Shown here: positions 23,145 through 31,848 of the stretch, one piece after another
Layout: the number at the start of each line of letters is the position of its first letter
How positions within the stretch are numbered: the stretch's first letter is position 1
Assembly: GCA_002279765.1 (NCBI GenBank)
Contig: NCCR01000026.1
Location: 1,967-34,269, forward strand
Origin: Verrucomicrobia bacterium 12-59-8
Lineage (GTDB): Bacteria > Verrucomicrobiota > Verrucomicrobiae > Verrucomicrobiales > Verrucomicrobiaceae
DNA length: 32,303 bases
Direction: 5' to 3'
The notes under the pieces: model-generated
Databases searched by the model: none
Told to the model about the DNA's origin: nothing
Seen by the model: the letters and a program-made list of their open reading frames with translations, nothing else
Position numbers and translations under genes: made by a program

Positions 23145-23351
23145 CTATTGGCTGTCCGACGGCTTTCTCGCAGCCACACTCTCGCGCACACGGCGCAGGC
23201 ACTCGTCCGGGCTGGCATCCATGGGCAGCGTGAGTGGCTGACGCTGCACGCACAAGTGGCGCAAAGCTCCTTCTCGGTGCACATGGGTCACCTCAATGCC
23301 ATGGGTGGCAAAGAAGCGCACGACATCCTGATTGCTAGCGTAACGGCTCAT
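23145..23351 (-). CDS. Small hypothetical protein downstream of the TPM gene
   Basis: A 68-residue protein beginning MSRYASNQDVVRFFATHGIE and ending RRVRESVAARKPSDSQ. It starts 17 bp after the TPM-domain gene in the same orientation and converges with hscB, 3 bp away. The central part (HGIEVTHVHREGALRHLCVQ) has a faint HicA-like look (strand, His-containing strand, then a P-containing strand). No HicB-like antitoxin is adjacent, so I do not call a toxin. It is probably real because composition is balanced and there is almost no intergenic space. Confidence 0.55.
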   Translation of the reverse strand: MSRYASNQDVVRFFATHGIEVTHVHREGALRHLCVQRQPLTLPMDASPDECLRRVRESVAARKPSDSQ

Positions 23352-23368
23352 GTCAGCAGGCTGGCAGA

Positions 23369-24313
23369 TTAAAAGTCACCGCCACCGCCGAAGTCGCCGC
23401 CACCCGAATCCCCACCGCCGAAGCTGCCTCCCGAGTCATCGCCAAAACTGCCACCTGAGCTGGTGTAGTCCGAGTCGGTGCCGGAAAATCCGGCGTCGTT
23501 GTTCATGGCGTCGGAGTGTTCCGAACCGAAGGCGGCGGAGCTGTGCGAACCGAAGAACTGATCGTACATCCACATGCCCGCCGCAGCACCGAACATGCTG
23601 CCCATCATGTTTTGAAAAAAACCGCCACCACCATATGGCTGGCCCACGCCACCGACACCACCGCCGCCGGACATAGAACGGAACAAACCGCGAATAAGGC
23701 TGAATCCGACCCAAATCAGGACCACGATGACGATGGTGGGCAGCCATGAAGAGCCCCCCTGCCGGGTGGCGTGTGCCTTGGAGCTGATCGGTGACGCGCC
23801 GCCATTGCGATGGGATGTCATGGTGGAGGAAATGAAATTCACGGCATCAATCAGCGCATCGTCGTTCTTTTGGTGCCGCAGTTGTTCAAGCATGCGCTGT
23901 ACCAGCGCCGTACGATCCGCCAGCGTGAAAGCCTGCCGCTGTGTGTCCGTGCCGACAACGACCTGCAGATGCGCAGGCTGTTTGACGAGCATGATGAAGA
24001 CACCGTTCACTTTCTTTGAGCGGGCGAGCTGTTCAGCCCACTGGGAAAAACCCCGGTTGGTGGCGGCCTTGTCTGACTGGAGCACCACAGACTTCATGTC
24101 ATCAGGCACTACCGCGAATGTTTGTACCGCGATGTCCTTGTGCAGCCGGGTGGCGACATCGCTGATCGTACCGGTGGCGTTCACCTTGGCGAATTCGGAA
24201 AAGAAGGCTCCATCATCTTGAATGCCGCCCGCAGCCGCTCGTGCGCCGACGGTGCCGAGCAGCAGCGTGGCAGCGAGTACGGGAAGGAAGAAACGGCGTG
24301 TGAGTGTGTTCAT
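23369..24313 (-). CDS. TPM-domain (YgcG-like) exported protein
   Basis: A 314-residue envelope protein. The start at 24313 gives a signal peptide (MNTLTRRFFLPVLAATLLLG, cleavage near ARAAA). A TPM domain (about 30-165) follows, containing LHKDIAVQTFAVVP, KKVNGVFIMLVKQ and LQVVVGTDTQRQAF. A transmembrane helix (WLPTIVIVVLIWVGFSLIRG) and a Gly/Ser/Asp-rich tail with GGGDSGGGDFGGGGDF complete it. This architecture is shared by YgcG/DUF477 proteins, some of which have acid-phosphatase-like activity or a role in photosystem repair. In heterotrophs the role is unknown. It is divergent from the pentapeptide-repeat gene. Confidence 0.85.
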   Translation of the reverse strand: MNTLTRRFFLPVLAATLLLGTVGARAAAGGIQDDGAFFSEFAKVNATGTISDVATRLHKDIAVQTFAVVPDDMKSVVLQSDKAATNRGFSQWAEQLARSKKVNGVFIMLVKQPAHLQVVVGTDTQRQAFTLADRTALVQRMLEQLRHQKNDDALIDAVNFISSTMTSHRNGGASPISSKAHATRQGGSSWLPTIVIVVLIWVGFSLIRGLFRSMSGGGGVGGVGQPYGGGGFFQNMMGSMFGAAAGMWMYDQFFGSHSSAAFGSEHSDAMNNDAGFSGTDSDYTSSGGSFGDDSGGSFGGGDSGGGDFGGGGDF

Positions 24314-24489
24314 GGTTGGGAAAGATTGCGAGATGAGCATGATCCATAGATACGTGCGGCGTACCTACGAAACACATCCGTTTTTGTAGCCCCCGCTTGG
24401 CTGATCAAGTGTCATGCAGGAGTAAGCTGCGCACAAACTCATTACAATGCGCATCTTTACTGGTGTTTGGAATGTGTGGAAATTCGAGC

Positions 24490-25011
24490 ATGGAAAATAC
24501 AATTTGTCTGGAAGTTCTGAAACAAGGGCCATATGCCTGGAACACTTTCCTTCTCGATGAAGGTCTTCAGTCAGCGTGCTTAAGCGAGGCGAATCTCCGT
24601 GGCGCGGATCTCCGCCGTGTGAATCTGGCCCAGGCAAATCTGCATCTCGCGAATCTCAACGGCGCAGATCTCAGCCTGGCGGATCTGCGAGGTGCAGACC
24701 TCAGTCTGGCCGATCTCCGGGGTGCGAATCTCAACGGCGCGGACCTCAGCCTGGCGAACCTCGAAGGGGCGGACCTGCGCGGGGCCAGATGCACCGGCGT
24801 GCAGCTTCTGGGCGCGGACCTGCGCCGCGTGAACTTCCATGACACGGATCTGAGGCGTGCGAATTTCGCCAACGCGAATCTCTGCGGCGCGGACCTCAGC
24901 GGCACGCGTCTGATCCGGGCGAACCTTTTGGGTGCAGACCTCCATGGCGCAGATCTCTCCGGCGTCGAAATGGTGGAGGGAAGGTCTGACACACTGCGTG
25001 CGGCTGCATAG
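24490..25011 (+). CDS. Pentapeptide-repeat protein
   Basis: A 173-residue protein made mainly of about 25 A(D/N)LxX repeats (24580-24985), for example LSEANLRGADLRRVNLAQAN, which fold as a right-handed square beta-helix. The start at ATG 24490 (MENTICLEVLKQGPYAWNTF) precedes a short N-terminal helix region; a GTG at 24397 would add 31 less credible residues. There is no signal peptide. One irregular coil (GARCTGVQLLGADL, about 97-110) interrupts the run. Some family members mimic DNA and protect gyrase, but most are uncharacterised and nothing here specifies a target. It ends with two consecutive TAG codons and a terminator-like hairpin. Confidence 0.85.
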   Translation: MENTICLEVLKQGPYAWNTFLLDEGLQSACLSEANLRGADLRRVNLAQANLHLANLNGADLSLADLRGADLSLADLRGANLNGADLSLANLEGADLRGARCTGVQLLGADLRRVNFHDTDLRRANFANANLCGADLSGTRLIRANLLGADLHGADLSGVEMVEGRSDTLRAAA

Positions 25012-25012
25012 T

Positions 25013-25047
25013 AGCTGCCCATTTGCAGCGTAACTGGGCAGCTTTCT
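25013..25047 (+). terminator. Terminator-like hairpin after the pentapeptide-repeat gene
   Basis: AGCTGCCCA (25013-25021) pairs perfectly with TGGGCAGCT (25035-25043) over a 13-base loop and is followed by TTCT. It begins two bases after the stop codon. The U run is short, so termination may be partial. Confidence 0.6.
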
Positions 25048-25163
25048 GCGCATGCGTAAATAGCGTCTGATTTGCGCGATTTGGGGACTGCAAGAGCGCG
25101 TGTGATGGGCTTGGATTTGCTGAACGAAAGAACGCTCAGCAATCCTTACATTACAACAATACC

Positions 25164-25373
25164 ATGCCACGCCCCTCTCGTTACTCGCCTGCTGAAAAGG
25201 CCGCCATCGTAGCCGCCGCACGTTCCCGTATTCGCCTGGGAGAAAGTTGCAAAGATATAGCCAAGCGACTGGGGGTGAATCAGCCCTCCCTGAGCGGCTG
25301 GCTGCGTGAATCAACACTCGACATGCTGTACCCGCCGCTGCCGCCCTGCATGCCGCGCAATCGCTCGGCATGA
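25164..25373 (+). CDS. Small helix-turn-helix protein, possibly a transposase-OrfA-like remnant
   Basis: A 69-residue protein with a homeodomain-like HTH: SPAEKAAIVAAARSRIRLGE, then CKDIAKRLGVNQPSLSGWLR. It resembles the N-terminal HTH of IS3-type OrfA or other Tnp_8 proteins, but the sequence after the HTH (LDMLYPPLPPCMPRNRSA) is short and proline-rich, and no OrfB or terminal repeats are seen nearby. It could be a stand-alone regulator or a fragment. It has no clear ribosome site and ends 12 bp from the convergent hydrolase gene. Confidence 0.5.
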   Translation: MPRPSRYSPAEKAAIVAAARSRIRLGESCKDIAKRLGVNQPSLSGWLRESTLDMLYPPLPPCMPRNRSA

Positions 25374-25385
25374 TGTGCGCCGGTC

Positions 25386-27452
25386 TTATTTCTTCTTCAC
25401 CTGCCAGTGGTCATCAAAGAAGTCGGCATCCACCACCTTGCCGGCAGACTCTGCGCTCGGCGGCTGGGTGATGTCGAGGATGACCCAGTCAGGGAGCTTG
25501 GGGTTTTGCAGTGAGTTGGTCTTGTCATGCGCCTCACGGAAAGTGAGGCCGGAGTTGATCACCACTTCAAAGCCCGGTGATTTCAGGCAGGGATAAGTCA
25601 GCAGCGGGACATGGGTCTTCGCATTGAACGACTGCCCGCCCATGCCCACCTTTTCTGCGTCCCACTGCACCGGAAGCGCTTTGGCAAGCTGCCTGAGGCA
25701 GGAGTTTGATTCCGGCGTGCCCCAGAGGATAAGGCTCTGAGTTTTGCCAGCTTCGTGAATGTCTCCCACATCCGATGCCTTCACCACACGGGCATCACCA
25801 CGCATGAGGCTCTTCCAGCGCTGGAGGAAGTGTGCCGACTCCGACTTCACCCACGCATCAACCGCAGGCGAGGATGATTTCACGTCTGGCAGCACCACCA
25901 GAAAGCGCTTCATGAAACTCGCATCCATCGGCCCCGGATGCGCGCCAGGCTTGCCTCCGGCAGGACCATCGTGCTGAAACGGCTCTGCATTGCCAAAATC
26001 ACGCCATGTGCCGTTCTCTTTGATCAGGCGACACATCGCACCCGACACCTTCGGACCGGGGCTCATGAAGGTCTCAAATTGTGGTGACACTGGACCGACA
26101 CTGAGTTTCAACTTGGCTCCATCAATGATTACATTGAGGGATCCCCCGCCCTTCCGTGCCTGCGGCGGCGGATAGAACACGATACGCGTCACATTTTGCG
26201 ACTTCATCTCGATCGTCTCCCCGTCAACGACCTTTGCGTCGAGCCGCGCCTCTTTCCAGCTCTCCTCCATGCCATGCAGATTCAGCCACTTCATGCGGCC
26301 ATAGAAAGGCGTTTTGGTCTGAATGTGGACTTCGTCAGGAAACAGTTCACGCCCTTTGGCGACAGCTTTTTCCACCCACGCCTGCACCTCTTTGAGCACC
26401 TCCGGGTGGTATTTGTGAGGCATGCCTGGGCCGATGAGATGAGGCGGATGCAGATCCTGTTTTGCCAGCACTTCGATCATGTACTCCGCCGAATCACGCT
26501 GCGCATCAATCTCCCCGCTGTAGCTGATCAGCGGCACGTTGAAAAAATTCCGCGCATAGTCCGGCACGTCATACACGCCCCAGAGCGCCTGCTCATACCA
26601 GACCGGATACTTTTCGGGTGTGAGCTTTTGATAGCGCTTCACGTCTGCAAAGCCCGCGCCGGTATGAACGCAGGCCCACTGGTCCGCGTAATGCGCGCCC
26701 AGATGCCACGCGCCCGCGCCGCCCATGCTGAAGCCAGCCAGCGCCACGCGATTGGTGTCCACATTGAAGCGTTTCATCGCATCATCGCGGCATTCAAACA
26801 CATCCGTCTCGCCCGCGCTCTTCCAGCCGTTGCAATAACGCCCAAAGGGATGAATCACGATCGTGCCCGCAGGCTGAAACTGGCCCGGCTTCTTCGCCAT
26901 GAGCTTTGAATATACGAAGGGCAGATCCGTGGCGGTGTCACCCCGGCCATGCAGCCAGATCCACATCGGCACCGTTTTTTTGCCCGCGCCAAACTCCAAA
27001 CCTTCCGGCACTTCCACGCCATAGGGCTGCGGTGAGTCGTCGATTTTTGAATAGAACCCCAGCACCTTCTGCCCGCTGCCGTTCATCCACGGCGTTTCAT
27101 TTTTCTTCAGTGAAGCGATGCGCTTCTTCGCCTCATCGAGCAGCGCCATCGCCTTCTTCAAGCCGTCCTCCGGCTTCTTGTCATACCATTCGTGAAACTC
27201 CAGCGCGTAGCGAACGGCCTTGAGAAAAATGTCTGCATCCGCAGCGTGCGGGTGCTTCTTCACTGCCTTGAAAGACTGCGTCACCACCTCCAATTCTTTG
27301 GCAATGCCCGCCTCCTGCTCTGCCGAAAGTGCCGCTGTGGGTTTCGGTGGCAGGCTGCCTTTGAACGATGCCGTGGCACCGTTGGGACTGAGCTGACCAC
27401 GCACAGGTGAGGAAGCCAAAGCCAGCAGGAATAGGAAGTGCAAATTTTTCAT
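25386..27452 (-). CDS. Exported alpha/beta-hydrolase (esterase/peptidase-like) with C-terminal extension
   Basis: A 688-residue secreted protein with signal peptide MKNLHFLFLLALASSPVRGQ. A helical, lysine-rich region (about 40-120) precedes an alpha/beta-hydrolase domain like those of PHB-depolymerase or prolyl-oligopeptidase relatives: oxyanion segment WIWLHGRGDTATDLPF (165-180), nucleophile S242 in LAGFSMGGAG, an acid candidate in SGEIDAQRDSAEY (about 310) and His in GMPHKYHPE (about 345). The C-terminal roughly 300 residues (MKSQNVTRIVFYPPPQARKG; later KRFLVVLPDVKSSSPAVDAW) look like an additional beta-rich and alpha/beta region common in verrucomicrobial and planctomycetal exported hydrolases. 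The substrate is unknown; polysaccharide esters are plausible. It is convergent with the small HTH gene. Confidence 0.83.
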   Translation of the reverse strand: MKNLHFLFLLALASSPVRGQLSPNGATASFKGSLPPKPTAALSAEQEAGIAKELEVVTQSFKAVKKHPHAADADIFLKAVRYALEFHEWYDKKPEDGLKKAMALLDEAKKRIASLKKNETPWMNGSGQKVLGFYSKIDDSPQPYGVEVPEGLEFGAGKKTVPMWIWLHGRGDTATDLPFVYSKLMAKKPGQFQPAGTIVIHPFGRYCNGWKSAGETDVFECRDDAMKRFNVDTNRVALAGFSMGGAGAWHLGAHYADQWACVHTGAGFADVKRYQKLTPEKYPVWYEQALWGVYDVPDYARNFFNVPLISYSGEIDAQRDSAEYMIEVLAKQDLHPPHLIGPGMPHKYHPEVLKEVQAWVEKAVAKGRELFPDEVHIQTKTPFYGRMKWLNLHGMEESWKEARLDAKVVDGETIEMKSQNVTRIVFYPPPQARKGGGSLNVIIDGAKLKLSVGPVSPQFETFMSPGPKVSGAMCRLIKENGTWRDFGNAEPFQHDGPAGGKPGAHPGPMDASFMKRFLVVLPDVKSSSPAVDAWVKSESAHFLQRWKSLMRGDARVVKASDVGDIHEAGKTQSLILWGTPESNSCLRQLAKALPVQWDAEKVGMGGQSFNAKTHVPLLTYPCLKSPGFEVVINSGLTFREAHDKTNSLQNPKLPDWVILDITQPPSAESAGKVVDADFFDDHWQVKKK

Positions 27453-27476
27453 GGTCGAGAGAACGTAAACGCACGA

Positions 27477-28313
27477 TTAGGCCGATTTCATCCACCATGC
27501 CAGAGTTCCGCACGGAACCGATGGCACCCCCTCCGCACCGCCGAGCAACAGCTCCCCGCTCTCCACCACACCGCCAAAAACGTTGAATTCCTGCCGCATG
27601 AGATGCTGCAGCGTGGTGGGAGAGACCGCGCTCTGGCGGCAGCACAGCAGAACGCCGATGGGTTTGTCAGACAGCAGGCCGCTGACCGTGCCGAGCAGGG
27701 CGCTGAGATCCCGCTCAAGCTCAAAGCCGCCGCGCTTCGCATCCTTGGGCGTGTGCGGATCGATCACGATCAAATCGTAACGCGTCGTCTGTGTGCGTTC
27801 ACGCTGGGCAAACTTCACCGGATCATCCACGACCCAGCGGATGTCACGGTTGGCCAGCGTGTTGATCGCGGCATGGTCACGCGCGCGCTTGATGGCATCC
27901 GCCGAAGCATCCACATGCGCCACGGCCGCCCCGGCCTGCGCGGCGGCAAGCGTGAAACCACCCGCCCCGCCAAAGAGGTGCAGCACGCGCGCCGGACGGC
28001 GCTGCTGGTCAGCAAAGGCCACACACTGCGCGCAGACCCTCGCCCACTGCTCCTGCAGTTCGGGTGCCAGCCCGCGCACGCCGCCCTGGGGCGAAAGTAA
28101 AAACCGCAATGTGCCAATGCGCAGTTTTAAAGGCTCCTTAACCTCGCGTTTCAATTCCACGGCCTTGCGCCATTCTAGGCCCGGCAGTTTGCGCCGCCAC
28201 CAGGCCGCATGGGAGGCGCGTGAAGACACCAGCGCGCCCAGCTTTTCGAGCACACGCCCGCCGCCGCTGTCTAGGAGTGCATAAGTTTCGGGGTCTGTTT
28301 CGTTATCAGCCAT
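27477..28313 (-). CDS. Class I SAM-dependent RNA-methyltransferase-like protein
   Basis: A 278-residue cytoplasmic methyltransferase of the RlmI/RlmK-like type. Motif I is VLHLFGGAGGFTLAAAQAGA, with an acidic residue following in AHVDAS, and the catalytic-loop motif is LIVIDPHTPKDAKRGGFELE. Homologous rRNA m5C enzymes have DPP and a nearby catalytic Cys. Here the loop reads IDPHTP, so the target nucleotide is uncertain. CCRQSAVSPTTLQHLMRQEF is the usual C-terminal strand-helix. The start at 28313 (MADNETDPETYALLDSGGGR) fits the family opening 'YxLLDsGdGxkLE'; in-frame starts at 28358 and 28373 are possible. The RlmI PUA domain is absent. Confidence 0.83.
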   Translation of the reverse strand: MADNETDPETYALLDSGGGRVLEKLGALVSSRASHAAWWRRKLPGLEWRKAVELKREVKEPLKLRIGTLRFLLSPQGGVRGLAPELQEQWARVCAQCVAFADQQRRPARVLHLFGGAGGFTLAAAQAGAAVAHVDASADAIKRARDHAAINTLANRDIRWVVDDPVKFAQRERTQTTRYDLIVIDPHTPKDAKRGGFELERDLSALLGTVSGLLSDKPIGVLLCCRQSAVSPTTLQHLMRQEFNVFGGVVESGELLLGGAEGVPSVPCGTLAWWMKSA

Positions 28314-28459
28314 TCCCGACTTTGTGCGGCTGCGTGAGGCAGACAAGGATGGATTCATGGGAGGTGGTATCACCGGCAGACCATCTGCATACTATTGAGG
28401 CTTGACATTACCAAGGCAAACGACAAGGGAAAAAGGGACTGTAGAGTCATCGGAATCCT

Positions 28460-30499
28460 ATGAATCAAAATCCAGAAAGTGATCGTCCCCAATTGGATCT
28501 AGGTCAGCAACAAGTCACAGCGGGCGGCGGCGATTTTTCAAAACGCAAGACATGGCTGCGTCGCTTTTACCGGGGAGGACTGGTGATTTTTCTTGCGTCC
28601 AGATTTCTCGGTATCTGGGGAGGATATTTCACCGGAGAAACACCCAGGAATGGAGCAGATGCCCTGACCTATATATTTCGTGGGCACTTATGCCTGCAAG
28701 GCTATCCGCCTGCGCTTGCTTCCGTGCAATCCATCAAACAACAACTGGCCGACAACCCGACGCCATTTCGTCCAGACGGGCAATCATTTTCGCGGTTCAT
28801 CCTGACGCGCATCCAAGGAACAGCAACTCCATTGTACGACCTGGTTCTGGGGAGCGTGCATGCACTGGTTGGAGATGCCGGGCTGGCATACGCATTGACG
28901 GAGAGCCTCACCGCAATCCTTCTGGCAGCGGGCGCAGGCTGTTTCCTAAAGCGGCTGGTTGGCTGGCGCGCAGCCGGCCTTGCCCTCACCGCCATGGCCG
29001 TGATCATACTGCCGCGCCAGGGCATTGACACCTTGATCGCCACATTGGCCGCCACTGGACTGACCCTCTGGATTTCCGGTGCCCTGCTACGAGCAGGACG
29101 TCCCTCGTGGGGATGGATCACGGCAGGGGCGGTCAGTCTCGCGTTTGTACACACCATAGGTGTCGTTTATCTGGTCTATTTGTGTGCGCTGGCAGCGATG
29201 ATTTCCTGGCGGCGGCATGAATCGCTTTTCAAGGGACGGGCCGCATGGTTTACTGCAATCGCCGCAACGGCTGTCGTACTCCGGCTGCTGCTTTTTGCCT
29301 TTCTACCCGGCATGACTCTGGCCCAGGAATACCATGGGGTGGCTCAGCAACTGAGCCAGTTTGGTGGGAATGCGGAAAGAGCGTTCCGGTTTATCTACGA
29401 TGTCCTGAGAAAGAACCTCGCTGTGCTGCTGCTCCTGATTGTAGCGGTAGGAGGTTTGCGACGTCGTTTTTTCACGCCGCGTGTGCGGTGGATTTTCATG
29501 GCCTGGGGGCTGGTCTCAGCCGCCACTTTGTTGCACCACCTTCCTGGATTCAAAGCGGATTTGTTCGGACGTGTACTTGTCGTGGGAGTGTTCGCGTTGT
29601 GCGGAGTGGCGGCGCGGGTGTTTTATCAGCGTTCCACGTCTTGGTGGCTGCGCGCGGCGGCTTGCGCGTTGTTCGCCTTGCAGATCAGCCGGTGGGTCGG
29701 GCTGGAGATAGGGGAGCATCTGCACTTCCACTGGTACGCCTTTGATCTCGACCGCGCTGGCGAAGTCCTCAAGCAGCAACAACCGGCGGAGAAACTCCTC
29801 TTCGTCGAAGGTGAGCAGACCCTGCAGGCCATGTTGTTGGCGGGTTGCGAAAACAAAGAAGTTATTTGGCTGCCTGCCTACGACAATGAGCCGCAGCCGT
29901 GGAAAGTGGCAACTGAGCGAGATGACTGGGTTGGAATCGTAGCCCCCCCGCGCGAACTGAACTGCCTGGCCATGATCCGTCCGCAAGGATTTTCACGTCG
30001 GCGAGAGGGTGTTTCATTCAATTACTGCCCCGCCATCCAGATCGAAGCGCAGGATCACCGGGAGCTGCCTGCCTTAACCTTTTCGTTCCGTTCCACCGAC
30101 CGTCTGGACCAGATGCGTTTTATTCCTTATGACAAGGATGGCAATCGAATGGCGTTGAATGCACTGACAACCCAACAAAGCAGTTCGGGCAGAGATTGGG
30201 CGGTAGCAGGAAGCGGCATCTGGCGCCTGGACATCATGCTGCCGGAGGCAGACAACTGGCTGGAAGGTTTCCGGGAGTCCGCCTTGAACACCGGCTTGCG
30301 CTGGCCCTGGAACTCGGGACTGATCATGCGGTATGCGGCCCGTGGCATGCGGGCTTCGCCGATGTACACAGTGGATTTTAATCTCAGTCATGCGTTGCAG
30401 CAGCAGGCAGCAGTCAATCTGCCGCCTCCGCCATTTGCGATCACTCCGGTGGACGACTCTTCGGGATTTATCTTCTACCGACGTCAAACCACCCCATAG
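28460..30499 (+). CDS. Multi-span membrane protein, possibly GT-C glycosyltransferase-like
   Basis: A 679-residue integral membrane protein. About ten hydrophobic helices run from about 40 to 430, for example LVIFLASRFLGIWGGYF, TLIATLAATGLTLWISGALL and LAVLLLLIVAVGGLRRRFF, with a periplasmic-type C-terminal domain of about 230 residues (HFHWYAFDLDRAGEVLKQQQ onward). The architecture resembles GT-C (family 39-like) transferases that use lipid-linked sugars. The usual early acidic pair is not clear (GETPRNGADALTY, about 60-72, is a candidate), so function is inferred from fold and from the neighbouring sugar genes. A consensus TTGACA lies at 28402-28407, but I see no good -10. Confidence 0.7.
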   Translation: MNQNPESDRPQLDLGQQQVTAGGGDFSKRKTWLRRFYRGGLVIFLASRFLGIWGGYFTGETPRNGADALTYIFRGHLCLQGYPPALASVQSIKQQLADNPTPFRPDGQSFSRFILTRIQGTATPLYDLVLGSVHALVGDAGLAYALTESLTAILLAAGAGCFLKRLVGWRAAGLALTAMAVIILPRQGIDTLIATLAATGLTLWISGALLRAGRPSWGWITAGAVSLAFVHTIGVVYLVYLCALAAMISWRRHESLFKGRAAWFTAIAATAVVLRLLLFAFLPGMTLAQEYHGVAQQLSQFGGNAERAFRFIYDVLRKNLAVLLLLIVAVGGLRRRFFTPRVRWIFMAWGLVSAATLLHHLPGFKADLFGRVLVVGVFALCGVAARVFYQRSTSWWLRAAACALFALQISRWVGLEIGEHLHFHWYAFDLDRAGEVLKQQQPAEKLLFVEGEQTLQAMLLAGCENKEVIWLPAYDNEPQPWKVATERDDWVGIVAPPRELNCLAMIRPQGFSRRREGVSFNYCPAIQIEAQDHRELPALTFSFRSTDRLDQMRFIPYDKDGNRMALNALTTQQSSSGRDWAVAGSGIWRLDIMLPEADNWLEGFRESALNTGLRWPWNSGLIMRYAARGMRASPMYTVDFNLSHALQQQAAVNLPPPPFAITPVDDSSGFIFYRRQTTP

Positions 30500-30714
30500 T
30501 GGCCGAAGAATCCAGCGTTGCAATCTCACGCAGGAGCCCGCCTCCCTAGTCCGTTTACGCTCAAACACGACGGCAATGGAACCGTCTTGATGACTCGTCA
30601 TTTTGACCGGGACAGAAAATCATTGCAATGTCAACAAGCCCAAGCCATTTGCTTTCGCGCGATCCAGTTTGGGAAATGCCTCCAGGCGACCGGTCCGCCT
30701 CCAACCATTTTATG

Positions 30715-31830
30715 ATGCATAGTGAAGCAACCACATTGATCCCATGGGCGAAGCCATGCTTTTACGGAGGAGAACTTGAAGCGGTAACGAAAGCCATCGC
30801 GAGCGAATGGATCTCAGGCGGGCCATGCATCCAGGAGTTTGAAGCCCGTGTGGCGAACATTTGCGACGTGAAACACGCTTTCGCAGTCAGCAATGGCACG
30901 GCTGCGATCCATCTGCTCTACCTTGCAGGCGAGTATGCAGCGGGTGACGAAATCATCCTTCCCTCATTTGGCTATCAGGCCACCTCCAACATCGCCATTC
31001 TGGCAGGTCTCAAGCCTGTTTTCGCCGATGTTCTGCCGGACACCTGGTGCCTTGATCCTGAGGCTGTTGAGCGTGTTATCACCCCACGCACACGGGCAGT
31101 CATGGCAGTGCATACCTACGGAAACCTCTGTGACATGGGCGCGCTGCGTGAAATCTGCGCGCGCCGCAATGTCGATCTTTTGGAAGATGCGGCGGAATCT
31201 TTTGGCAGCACCTATGAAGGACGCATGTCCGGTGCGGTCGGCAGGGCCGGCACTTTCAGCTTTCATGCCACCAAGGCCATCACCACGGGTGAGGGCGGCA
31301 TGGTGATCACCGATGATGATGCACTTGCCGACAAAATCGGCCTCTTCCGCAGCCACGGCATGAGAAGACAGAAACTGCACTACTGGCATGAACTGCCCGG
31401 ACATAATTTCAGGCTTACCAATTTCCAGGCAGCCATGGGCTGCGCCCAGCTCGATCATTTCCAGCGAGTCTGCGACGAACGCGTCCAAATATTTCAAACC
31501 TACCAGCAAGCACTCTCAGGAGCACCTGGTCTTACGCTTCAGACATTCACCCCCAATGCCTATGTGGTTCCTTGGTCGATGCCTGTGTTGCTCGATCCTG
31601 CAGTCACTGCGGACCGGAATACTCTTCTCGAACTGATGCTCGCACGTGGCGTTGAATGCCGCCCGGGCTTTTACACCCCTGAGCAAATGGGCTACTTCAA
31701 AACAGCAAAGTTGCCCGTGTCCGACCAGCTGGCCCGCAACATCATCAATCTCCCAATGTTCAACGGCATGTCCGAAAAGCAGATTCAGCGCGCCGCCACC
31801 ACCTTGCTGGAACTGACGCCCAACGCCTGA
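30715..31830 (+). CDS. DegT/DnrJ/EryC1/StrS-family sugar aminotransferase
   Basis: PLP enzyme that transaminates nucleotide-linked keto-sugars to build amino sugars for surface polysaccharide or glycans. The start at 30715 (MHSEATTLIPWAKPCFYGGE) is preferred because homologues begin close to IPWAKP; an ATG at 30628 would add 29 residues. Motifs, numbered from 30715: EWISGGPCIQEFE substrate loop, SNGTAAIHL (phosphate binding), LEDAAESFGS (D/E pair on the PLP ring), the Schiff-base lysine K187 in FSFHATKAITTGEGGM, and LPGHNFRLTNFQAAMGCAQL, the classic family segment. Length 371 is normal. It is followed 18 bp later by a methyltransferase, so they are co-transcribed. Confidence 0.92.
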   Translation: MHSEATTLIPWAKPCFYGGELEAVTKAIASEWISGGPCIQEFEARVANICDVKHAFAVSNGTAAIHLLYLAGEYAAGDEIILPSFGYQATSNIAILAGLKPVFADVLPDTWCLDPEAVERVITPRTRAVMAVHTYGNLCDMGALREICARRNVDLLEDAAESFGSTYEGRMSGAVGRAGTFSFHATKAITTGEGGMVITDDDALADKIGLFRSHGMRRQKLHYWHELPGHNFRLTNFQAAMGCAQLDHFQRVCDERVQIFQTYQQALSGAPGLTLQTFTPNAYVVPWSMPVLLDPAVTADRNTLLELMLARGVECRPGFYTPEQMGYFKTAKLPVSDQLARNIINLPMFNGMSEKQIQRAATTLLELTPNA

Positions 31831-31848
31831 CCCTGCCGAAAAACGCCA

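Noticed and set aside
24580..25371. 263-codon and 191-codon minus-strand frames opposite the pentapeptide-repeat gene
   Set aside because: The repeating A(D/N)LxX codons create periodic open frames on the other strand; the products only mirror the repeat.
25164..25373. Complete insertion sequence around the small HTH gene
   Set aside because: No OrfB, no DDE catalytic domain and no terminal inverted or target-site repeats are seen nearby.
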